NCBI GenBank assembly: GCA_963971405.1
Contig: OZ020493.1
Coordinates: 2,790,001 to 2,854,000 of the forward strand
Reading direction: 5' to 3'
Source of the DNA: Psococerastis gibbosa
Taxonomy: Eukaryota > Arthropoda > Insecta > Psocodea > Psocidae
DNA: 64,000 bases
The position numbers and the translations under genes were made by a program. Positions 38,635-45,797 of this stretch are shown piece by piece. Positions within the stretch are counted from its first letter, which is position 1; every line of letters starts with the position of its first letter. Below the pieces are notes generated by a model. That model was not told the origin of the DNA. It ran no database searches and was given only the letters and a program-made list of their open reading frames with translations.

Positions 38635-39549
38635 TTATAAAATTTCCGTTTTATTAATCCATGTAGGTTTCGGGAAACCAAGCCACTTCACATACAATTT
38701 ATCCTTAGACTTTTTCAACACTTTCTCCACCAAATATACATCTGTGTGCTTGGTTTTCTGCAACTCTTCCATATACCACGACCCTAATATAGGTTCACCA
38801 TCCATAGCCTCAAGGAGATAGGTAGTAGGTCGAGTAGGTTGTACAAGACGCACACGAAATACTTCTGTAGACCAGTTCGGTTGGTAACCCTTCTCAAATA
38901 AGGCTTTCTGCTTGCTGATTCTGACGGGATCACCCTCTCGAAATTTCTGTTTGGTACTACCTTTCTCATCAACAGCTCTATACATAGATAATAATTTTGC
39001 TTCATGTTCTTCTCCCACATCGGCAGGACACATCTTAATGGTCCTATGCTTCGTAGTGTTGTATTGTTGCACTAAGCGAGGTAGTAAATGTAACCACTTA
39101 TAACCACCCTGCAAGCTGAATTCCTTCCACATTCGATTTTTCAGAGTGCGATTCCAACGTTCAATAATTGAAGCTTTCAGTGTAGAATAAGTAGCATAAT
39201 GATTAATGTTATATTGTTTTAGAATACATTTCATTTGTATATTGAAAAATTCCAGTCCCATATCTGTCTGAAGGTGGGCAGGAGCTTGAGGAGCTCTATC
39301 GAGAATTTTTACAAAAGCTTCAGTTACATCCTTCATAGATTTAGTTTTAACTGCTTCTGCATAGCCGAACTTTGTGAATGCATTTATCACTGTTAGAATA
39401 TATTTATATCCTTTATTAATCTTTGAATATGGAATCATTTCCACCAGATCTGCTTGCCATAAATCATGCATTCCTTTAACAGTCACATGGCGTCGGGGAT
39501 AATTCCGTCGAGCAGGTCGATGAATTTCATCAACCAAAGCTTGTTTCAT
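38635..39549 (-). CDS. Polinton DDE integrase with chromodomain (304 aa)
   Basis: ATG at 39549, overlapping the stop of the upstream gene as ATGA. Catalytic acids: Asp34 (LWQADLVEM), Asp96 (HLQTDMGLEFF) and Glu130 (SIIERWNRTLK), spaced as in retroviral-type integrases. The middle has VQQYNTTKHRTI, typical of the core end. An SH3-like part (REGDPVRISKQKALFEKGYQ, WSTEVFRV) is followed by a C-terminal chromodomain (YLVEKVLKKSKDKLYVKWLG), which can direct insertion to modified histones. The frame is intact. It would cut and join Polinton ends to chromosomal DNA, giving 6-bp duplications in this family. Confidence 0.93.
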   Translation of the reverse strand: MKQALVDEIHRPARRNYPRRHVTVKGMHDLWQADLVEMIPYSKINKGYKYILTVINAFTKFGYAEAVKTKSMKDVTEAFVKILDRAPQAPAHLQTDMGLEFFNIQMKCILKQYNINHYATYSTLKASIIERWNRTLKNRMWKEFSLQGGYKWLHLLPRLVQQYNTTKHRTIKMCPADVGEEHEAKLLSMYRAVDEKGSTKQKFREGDPVRISKQKALFEKGYQPNWSTEVFRVRLVQPTRPTTYLLEAMDGEPILGSWYMEELQKTKHTDVYLVEKVLKKSKDKLYVKWLGFPKPTWINKTEIL

Positions 39550-40247
39550 TGAATAATAATATTTGCTTCTCGCAATTCGTTGATAATATTAATGATTTCG
39601 TTTTGATGGCTTGTATGTCCTGCGGCATGTGATGCATTAAGTAAGCGTAATCGTTCAACTAATTCATTTGGATCATTCCAATATTGATATTCACCACCAG
39701 ATTTTATTCCAAAAAGCTGTTTAACAATATTTTTATATTTATAACGTTGACTGCTCCTAAGACGACCACTAGTGGTTAAATGAGCTCCAGTTCTTTCCAA
39801 TATATCTTTATAGGCTTGTAAATCTTCCAAAGTATAGTTTTCAGGTTTGTTCAATGTTAATAATTGATACAAACCCAATGTGCCTTGCCATGTTTTATCT
39901 TCGATTGTGATCGAATCATCATCAGCATTAAAATGTACAGGGTATGAACCCAGCATAAATACACCTTCATTACTTCGTGTTACTCCATAGTATGTATCAA
40001 TGGTTTTCCTATTATATTGATTAGGCATTAATAAGTCTAAATATTTGCTAACTCCAGGTTTATGAATTGCTCTTGCTATCGCTGTTTGTTTGTTCAGCTC
40101 AATTAATTCTTGTAGAGGTTTCAAGACAGGTTTTAACTTCCGCTCTTGCTGAGAAGCCTCATTGTGTAGATCACGTTTAAGATTAAGGTACTTTTGTTGC
40201 AGAGCTTTGCGTATGTTGATAATATTCTTGATAACTTTGGTATCCAT
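39546..40247 (-). CDS. Polinton DUF8207-like protein (233 aa)
   Basis: ATG at 40247, stop TGA overlapping the integrase ATG. The N-terminal 60 residues are Lys/Glu-rich and helix-forming (IRKALQQKYLNLKRDLHNEA), possibly a coiled coil. The C-terminal 150 residues show YYGVTRSNEGVFMLGSYPVH, DDDSITIEDKTWQGTLGLYQ, LLTLNKPENYTLEDLQAYKD and ILERTGAHLTTSGR. The combination of IxIxDKxxxGTxGLxxLLT with YTxxDLxxYxxIL is what I remember for DUF8207 proteins coded beside Polinton integrases. Function unknown. It shares transcription direction with integrase and ATPase. Confidence 0.65.
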   Translation of the reverse strand: MDTKVIKNIINIRKALQQKYLNLKRDLHNEASQQERKLKPVLKPLQELIELNKQTAIARAIHKPGVSKYLDLLMPNQYNRKTIDTYYGVTRSNEGVFMLGSYPVHFNADDDSITIEDKTWQGTLGLYQLLTLNKPENYTLEDLQAYKDILERTGAHLTTSGRLRSSQRYKYKNIVKQLFGIKSGGEYQYWNDPNELVERLRLLNASHAAGHTSHQNEIINIINELREANIIIQ

Positions 40248-40294
40248 ATCTACTACACCGTGTTATAGTCGAATGAATAATGATGAGTTACGTG

Positions 40295-41053
40295 TTAAGC
40301 AGAGTTATTTATATCTTTGAAATAGTGATCGAATCCCTGCCGATATCGTCCATCATTTAATCCAAAATCTTTTGCAATAACTAGGAATGTATGTGACTCT
40401 TTCCATGCTTCCGCACAGAGTTTCATGAATGTCGCTAAATTCATATCTCCCGCAACATGGTCTCTATACACATTCTTTATATTAAGCAAATCCTGTTTGA
40501 ATAATACGATAAAATTCAAATTATCTCGCAGCAAATGTTTCGGAATGGAGGTATAGGTCTGAGTGAGATAGAAGCAATCAACCCCTTTATGACGACCCAT
40601 AGAGTAGACATTTCGAATTTCCCCTTGAGATTCACATGAAACATCATCGAATATTAGCACAGAGTTAGGTTTGATGTCAGAGAGTGGTGTAACCGAATCG
40701 CCTGACCCTGTAAAAGTCATCCCACGAATAGAATTGATATTTTTCTCAAGCTGCTGGTATTTATGTTGAAACAATGTCTTGCAGAATAAGTACACATTTT
40801 CAAATCGTAGACCAAACGGATGATATATCATGCTGCATAGTAGGCTTGTTTTACCACAACCTGATGGACCGCAGATTGTACCACGAATCGATGCAGGAAG
40901 TAAAGGCCCATTCTTTCTATTACTCCGTACATTTTCATCTTCTTGACTTAGAATCACACTGAACTTATGTCTTTGTGGTACAAGCTTCATTATATGAGTG
41001 ATTAAAAAAGCTATAAATACCACTGTATATACAAACATTTTACTCATTCGCAT
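40295..41053 (-). CDS. Polinton genome-packaging ATPase (FtsK/HerA type)
   Basis: Walker A CGPSGCGKTS at 61-70, Walker B SVLIFDDVSCES at 131-142 with DD at 136-137, and YLTQTYTSIPK matching the sensor motif of A32-like packaging ATPases. It would pump Polinton DNA into capsids. The ORF opens at 41053 with a hydrophobic leader (YTVVFIAFLITHI). Met22 at 40990 (MKLVPQRHKFSVIL) is a more likely start, since it removes the odd hydrophobic stretch and leaves about 75 bp between this gene and the divergent PLA2 gene. Frame intact. Confidence 0.9.
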   Translation of the reverse strand: MRMSKMFVYTVVFIAFLITHIMKLVPQRHKFSVILSQEDENVRSNRKNGPLLPASIRGTICGPSGCGKTSLLCSMIYHPFGLRFENVYLFCKTLFQHKYQQLEKNINSIRGMTFTGSGDSVTPLSDIKPNSVLIFDDVSCESQGEIRNVYSMGRHKGVDCFYLTQTYTSIPKHLLRDNLNFIVLFKQDLLNIKNVYRDHVAGDMNLATFMKLCAEAWKESHTFLVIAKDFGLNDGRYRQGFDHYFKDINNSA

Positions 41054-41065
41054 TTGAGAATACCT

Positions 41066-41785
41066 ATGTTGAACAACATAATTAATAAGTTACCAATTGA
41101 AGCACATATCCCCGGCTATCAATTTTGCGGACCAGGCACTAAGTTAGAAAAACGATTACTTCGTGGAGATCGAGGGAGAAACAAACTTGATCAAGCTTGT
41201 CGTGAACATGATATAGCCTATTCACAATCATCAGATATAACTAGTCGACACGTGGCTGATAAAAATTTGGCAGATCAAGCGTGGCAACGTGTAAAAGCAA
41301 AAGATTCGTCTGTAGGGGAAAAAATCGTTGCTTTAGGTGTAGCAGCTGCAATGAAAGTTAAACGAAAGCTGGGATTTGGGTTGAAGCGGAAAGTGTCTTT
41401 CAGATCACTATTGACTTCAGCTAAGAAAGCGATAAAGCTTACAAAACCACCCACTGTGGCAGATGCAATCAAGATCGCATATAAATCTGTGAAAAATTTA
41501 AAGGGAGATAAAAGGAAACCTCCTCGAATCATCCCTATTGCCAAGACAGGTGGTATATTACCACTTATCCCGATATTTGCGGGGCTTTCTGCCCTAGGTG
41601 CTCTCTCTGGTGGTGCTGCAGGAATTGCATCGGCTGCTAATAAAGCCCATAGTGCACAGAAAAAGTATGAAGAAATGAAACGTCATAATCAAACTATGGA
41701 ATCTATAGCCATTGGAAAAGGCTTATATTTAGCACCATACAAGAATGGGAGTGGACTCTACTTACATCCTTATTCAAAAAACTAA
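41066..41785 (+). CDS. Phospholipase A2-domain virion protein (239 aa)
   Basis: The first ATG is at 41066. Residues about 14-55 carry a parvovirus VP1-type PLA2 domain: calcium loop YQFCGPGT (21-25), then NKLDQACREHDIAY with catalytic His48-Asp49 and Tyr52. The middle is basic (KVKRKLGFGLKRK). Residues about 165-205 form a Gly/Ala-rich hydrophobic stretch (GGILPLIPIFAGLSALGALS, GGAAGIASAAN), and the end has GKGLYLAPYKNGSGLYLHPY. Known families with this domain use it to breach endosomal membranes; the hydrophobic part is similar in style to adenovirus-type membrane-active minor proteins. Encoded at the head of the virion gene block with protease, penton and capsid protein. Confidence 0.85.
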   Translation: MLNNIINKLPIEAHIPGYQFCGPGTKLEKRLLRGDRGRNKLDQACREHDIAYSQSSDITSRHVADKNLADQAWQRVKAKDSSVGEKIVALGVAAAMKVKRKLGFGLKRKVSFRSLLTSAKKAIKLTKPPTVADAIKIAYKSVKNLKGDKRKPPRIIPIAKTGGILPLIPIFAGLSALGALSGGAAGIASAANKAHSAQKKYEEMKRHNQTMESIAIGKGLYLAPYKNGSGLYLHPYSKN

Positions 41786-41790
41786 GTTGC

Positions 41791-42171
41791 ATGCCTCGGA
41801 ACCGTCCACTGACTAATGTGGAACTTATAAAATTCGCCGCTAATGTTCCTCATTTTCGTGGTGTGTTCATGCGAAATGCACTACCTCACATACCATGGCA
41901 ACATTATGAAGCTGGAATAATTAATTTAGATGATGCTATGGGACCCGGCACACATTGGGTTGCTTACCGCAAGATTAGAAACCAAGTTATATACTTCGAT
42001 AGCTTTGGAGACTTGAAACCACCTTTAGAATTGAAACAATATTTTCACAACTGTGCAATATACTACAACTATCAATCATATCAAACCTATTCAACATCAA
42101 ATTGTGGGCAGTTATGCCTAAAATTTCTCTACATGAAAGATCCATTTTCCATGATATTAAAAGTTATATAA
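41791..42171 (+). CDS. Adenain-like cysteine protease (126 aa)
   Basis: ATG at 41791, 5 bp after the previous stop. Residue pattern of the adenovirus/Ulp1 fold: His55 in PGTHWVAYRK, Asp70 in VIYFDSFGD, Gln98 in SYQTYSTSN as oxyanion residue, and Cys105 in NCGQLCLKFL. Length fits Polinton PRO proteins. It would mature virion proteins, probably including the neighbouring PLA2 protein and capsid proteins. All catalytic residues are present and the frame is intact. Confidence 0.92.
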   Translation: MPRNRPLTNVELIKFAANVPHFRGVFMRNALPHIPWQHYEAGIINLDDAMGPGTHWVAYRKIRNQVIYFDSFGDLKPPLELKQYFHNCAIYYNYQSYQTYSTSNCGQLCLKFLYMKDPFSMILKVI

Positions 42172-42199
42172 GCTATGCATATGTTTGATTTATTATATT

Positions 42200-42895
42200 A
42201 TGTCGCTAACATTGACACTAAGTGGTAACAAGTCATTCCTAGGTAGCAATTACTTCCCTCCAATTATACTTGAAGGTGTATGGGAAATCGGCTTGCTTGA
42301 CCTTGAAACATATAATTCAATACCTAATCTCTCAAAGGGTGTGATTAAAATTATAAACGATTCAAAACCTCTGGAGGCTACAATAATTGAATTACCAATA
42401 GGATCTTACGAATTATCAGACATAGCTAAATATATAAATGAAGAGTGGGGTACTGAAATCGTATCGATAAGCGCGAATCGGAACACCATGCATTCCGTAG
42501 TTTGGATAATACTTGATGGCTTCACGATTGAAGTAAATGAAGAACTAGGATACCTGCTAGGCTTTGGTTATGATGGGGTGACATTTCCCACAAGTGGAAT
42601 ATATAAATCAACAGATAGCATTAAAATATCTAAAGTCAATGCAATTCGAATTAATTGTAATATTACAAGAGGATCATATTTGAATGGTAGACCATCACAT
42701 GCTGTTCATGAATTTTATCCTAATGTACCACCTGGTTATCGGATTGTTGAAGCACCACATACAATCGTCTACCATGCTATAAATACAAATATACTTACAA
42801 GTCTAACATTAGACATTGTCGATCAAGACAACAACACGGTCGATTTCCGAGGGGAAACTATTACTTTACGTCTTCATTTACGTAAACAACCATGA
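42200..42895 (+). CDS. Penton-like minor capsid protein (231 aa)
   Basis: I take ATG 42200 (MSLTLTLSGNKSFLGSNYFP) because it matches the usual start of Polinton minor capsid proteins; the track's earlier TTG is not used. Further signatures: WEIGLLDLETYNSIPNLSKG, IELPIGSYELSDIAKYIN, LLGFGYDG and a C-terminal TITLRLHLRKQ strand. This is a single jelly-roll protein expected at capsid vertices. Its stop TGA overlaps the ATG of the 57-codon ORF (ATGA). Confidence 0.9.
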   Translation: MSLTLTLSGNKSFLGSNYFPPIILEGVWEIGLLDLETYNSIPNLSKGVIKIINDSKPLEATIIELPIGSYELSDIAKYINEEWGTEIVSISANRNTMHSVVWIILDGFTIEVNEELGYLLGFGYDGVTFPTSGIYKSTDSIKISKVNAIRINCNITRGSYLNGRPSHAVHEFYPNVPPGYRIVEAPHTIVYHAINTNILTSLTLDIVDQDNNTVDFRGETITLRLHLRKQP

Positions 42896-43065
42896 GAGTA
42901 TATATTTCACAGCGGTATACACCATACAACATTCCAACTCGAGCTTCCACACAAGTACGCTGTGTTAAGCTCACTAATGAGAACAGACGATATTTACAAT
43001 CAATAGGTTTTAAAATCCACGATGACATCAATGCTAAACGTGAAGGAGTCCATTCTCGTGGATGA
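42892..43065 (+). CDS. Small conserved-looking virion-block protein (57 aa)
   Basis: Below the usual ORF length cutoffs. ATG at 42892 overlaps the penton stop (ATGA) and the stop lies 43 bp inside the capsid gene. The protein is basic: MRVYISQRYTPYNIPTRAST, then KLTNENRRYLQSIGFKI. The (S/T)xxY.PY.IP.RA...KLT.EN..(F/Y)L.S.GFK pattern looks familiar from the same location in other Polintons, from memory. Coding is supported by the two tight overlaps and by position. Function unknown; a cement or minor core role is possible. Confidence 0.6.
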   Translation: MRVYISQRYTPYNIPTRASTQVRCVKLTNENRRYLQSIGFKIHDDINAKREGVHSRG

Positions 43066-44236
43066 AAGTTTAACACGTTATGAATACCATAAGATTGCAC
43101 CCTATTCATCAAGCAGTCTAAATAATAATGATGAAATTCGCATACCAATCCATCAACAAGATATACTTACTCTACCATGTGAAAGCCGACTGTATATTGA
43201 AGGTGTGTTAGAAAAAGGTGTGAAAACAATTGCTTATGAGGATGATGATGGGCTTAGTGCTAATGCTATGGCACACTTATTCTCTGAAATACGCTATGAA
43301 CTCAATGGAATAACTATTGATCATGTGCGAAATCCTGGTATTACCACTCAGCTTAAAGGGTTAGTATCATTCACCGCTCAAGATGCACAACGTCTTACAA
43401 ACAACTCATTTTATACAGATACAAATAAAACTGAGAGGAACTTTAATTTCTGTTTGCCATTGAAAATGTTGTTTGGATTTTGCGAGGATTTCCGACGAGT
43501 TCTACTCAACGTTAAACAAGAGCTTGTCTTAGTACGATCACGCAGCAATACGAATGCCATGCGGGATATTTCAAACACTAAAGACTTGACATTGAAACTG
43601 ACTACTGTGATGTGGGAAATACCTTTCGTAAGTGTGAGTGATAGTCAGCGCCTTGAATTGTTGAGTGTACTAAGGGAAAATATTCGGTTGCCGATTGGCT
43701 TCCGAACATGGCAACTGTATGAATATCCCAACATTCCCTCATCAACATCATCAATTAATTGGCCTGTGCGAATGATTTCTTCAAGTGAAAAACCACGGTT
43801 TGCTATTATTGGCTTCCAAGCAGCACGCACAGATGATGTTAAGGAAGATGCTAGTGTTTTTGATCAATGCGCTATACGACAAATACAACTATTCCTCGGC
43901 TCAGAATGCTATCCATACCATCCGCTACAGGCGAACTTCAGCAAAAATACTGTTGCTGTATTATATGAAAATTTTCTCAATTTCCGGAAACACTACTACA
44001 TGCAGGATGAAGCAACTCCAAACGTTTCCCGTAGTGAATTTCTAAAATCATACCCCATTTGGGTTATCGATTGCTCACGACAGAATGAGCTCATGAAAAC
44101 TAGTGGTGTTGATATACGTTTGGAAATTCATTGTCAAACTAATTTCCCTGATAAAATGAGTGCCTACTGTCTACTCATTAGTGACTGCTTATATGAATAT
44201 GTACCTTTAACAGGTATTGTACATCAACTACAGTAG
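43022..44236 (+). CDS. Polinton major capsid protein, double jelly-roll (404 aa)
   Basis: ATG at 43022. Reads RYEYHKIAPYSSSSLNNNDE, IRIPIHQQDILTLPCESRLY, HLFSEIRYELNGITIDHVRN, NFCLPLKMLFGFCEDFRRVL and LTLKLTTVMWEIPFV, and ends LISDCLYEYVPLTG. The IRYELNG and LPLKMLFGFCED motifs are typical of Polinton capsid proteins, which form trimers with pseudo-hexagonal symmetry. Length is within the family range. Frame intact. It is the last gene of the virion block; polB converges from the other side 281 bp away. Confidence 0.92.
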   Translation: MTSMLNVKESILVDESLTRYEYHKIAPYSSSSLNNNDEIRIPIHQQDILTLPCESRLYIEGVLEKGVKTIAYEDDDGLSANAMAHLFSEIRYELNGITIDHVRNPGITTQLKGLVSFTAQDAQRLTNNSFYTDTNKTERNFNFCLPLKMLFGFCEDFRRVLLNVKQELVLVRSRSNTNAMRDISNTKDLTLKLTTVMWEIPFVSVSDSQRLELLSVLRENIRLPIGFRTWQLYEYPNIPSSTSSINWPVRMISSSEKPRFAIIGFQAARTDDVKEDASVFDQCAIRQIQLFLGSECYPYHPLQANFSKNTVAVLYENFLNFRKHYYMQDEATPNVSRSEFLKSYPIWVIDCSRQNELMKTSGVDIRLEIHCQTNFPDKMSAYCLLISDCLYEYVPLTGIVHQLQ

Positions 44237-44300
44237 AACCCTCGATATCCGGTAAATGAATGTAAACCATTTAATGATATAACAATTTTATAATACATGT

Positions 44301-44533
44301 ATTTTAATAGAAATCAATGTCGTTATAATCACTTAAGATAAACCTCCAACACAAGGTTAGTTAGGTTATTAATGTTTGTTGGTAATTAGTTCTAAGAGCC
44401 TTACAATCATTTACAATTAGGGTGAGGTATTTTAAAAGAAATCAATGTCATTATAATCACTTAGTTAGATTATTTGTGTTTGTTCTGCTGGTAATTAGCT
44501 CCAGGGTTGCGATACAATTAGAGTGAAATGCGA
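44301..44533. repeat. Direct repeats of about 128 bp between capsid gene and polB
   Basis: ATTTTAATAGAAATCAATGT at 44301 and its near copy at 44429 start two units; both include a TTATAATCACTTA block and a GTTTGTT...GGTAATTAG block. The second unit runs into the 3' end of polB, so the polymerase C-terminal codons lie in duplicated sequence. Confidence 0.7.
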
Positions 44534-45777
44534 TAATGACCGTGAGCTAAACTATCAATTCCATTACGACACACATACCGTTTATCATCATAAGGGCTGA
44601 GAGTGAGTTTTTGTTGTTTAATTGTAAAAAGTTTATGATCAATACTTTGAATACGGTACATTGGTTTACACGAGTCTTTTACACTGTAGGACTTAAATAG
44701 GGTATTGTAATAGTCTTGATGGGAAATATGATGTTTGAGGGTTGAGCGAACTATACCTTTGCCCACTTTCTTTTCTTTTCCCTCCTCAAGCAAGGAATAC
44801 AATTTGGGGCGTAAAGCAACACATTGTAAAATGTGAGAATGAGCATTCTCATCTTTAAACGTCCCCACTTTCTTTTTATTTTCAATATTGTATAAGAGAT
44901 GGTTTGAGGGATATACTGAGTTATCAAATAAATGGGGGTATGGCTTTAAATCAACATATAAATCATCACTCTCAACCTCATAAACCAGAGAATCTGTATC
45001 TGTTAAAATCAGTGTAGCTTTATCACCATACCTTTGTTTTACAAAGTTATAATGAAATTCATACATAACGACCTTAGATAGTTCCAGAACGGTTAGACCA
45101 ACAAATATTGTCTTATTAAGTAAAATATTAGTTTTTTTTGAGCGGACTGCAATTAAGTCTTTTGAAAAAATCTGAAAATCTTTAAATGCGGGGGATGAGA
45201 CAAGTTTGCTAGCTCGTTTGGTAGTGTTAACTAACTCTAATTTTGTGTGTTTTCTAACATTCTCCATTGTCTTCCCAAACATACTATTAATTTTCAATTT
45301 GTAAAAATCCTTCTCGAAATCATTACAAGCTAATTTTCGTTTTTCTGTGTTAAAATCGATAAAGGGTCGCATCCAAGCGCTTTGTTTAAAAGCTAAAATT
45401 TTATGTGTATTTTTTAATTTTAAACCCAATTCTAAACATTGCTTCAAATTTCGATAGTGTATAACATAGTTGTGTTTATCGTTTAAGTTGGGAATAAGCT
45501 TTGAGATTGTGGATGATAAAGATATATTATTTTCAGCAAGAAATTCCTTACAATAGGGGGAAATCATGTTTGAAGTAACAACACAATGTTCGGCTGCCAG
45601 TGGGTATTCATTATGTAAGTCGTGCAATTTTTGTGGATATTCCAAGTCCACCTGCAATATAAACCCATCATCCCCCTCGTCAGGTATGAGCATTACATCA
45701 AAGTTTTTAATTTCTTCCATATCCATCCAACGAAACCCACTGACAGGCAAAAATTGGCGCATCGCATGTCCGTACAA
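44518..45777 (-). CDS. DNA polymerase B, C-terminal (palm/thumb) part
   Basis: The listed start lies just after polymerase motif A, which sits in this frame upstream of the ORF start (YWDCTNLYGHAM, at about 45770-45805). It contains motif B LKINSMFGKTMENVR and motif C LILTDTDSLVYEVE with the catalytic DTDS, then AKGVVRSTLKHH-type thumb sequence. This is the continuation of the upstream frame 45798-48545, separated by a one-base frame change. Protein-primed DNA synthesis would copy the whole Polinton. It ends TAA at 44518. Confidence 0.9.
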   Translation of the reverse strand: MYGHAMRQFLPVSGFRWMDMEEIKNFDVMLIPDEGDDGFILQVDLEYPQKLHDLHNEYPLAAEHCVVTSNMISPYCKEFLAENNISLSSTISKLIPNLNDKHNYVIHYRNLKQCLELGLKLKNTHKILAFKQSAWMRPFIDFNTEKRKLACNDFEKDFYKLKINSMFGKTMENVRKHTKLELVNTTKRASKLVSSPAFKDFQIFSKDLIAVRSKKTNILLNKTIFVGLTVLELSKVVMYEFHYNFVKQRYGDKATLILTDTDSLVYEVESDDLYVDLKPYPHLFDNSVYPSNHLLYNIENKKKVGTFKDENAHSHILQCVALRPKLYSLLEEGKEKKVGKGIVRSTLKHHISHQDYYNTLFKSYSVKDSCKPMYRIQSIDHKLFTIKQQKLTLSPYDDKRYVCRNGIDSLAHGHYRISL

Positions 45778-45797
45778 GTTAGTACAATCCCAATATA

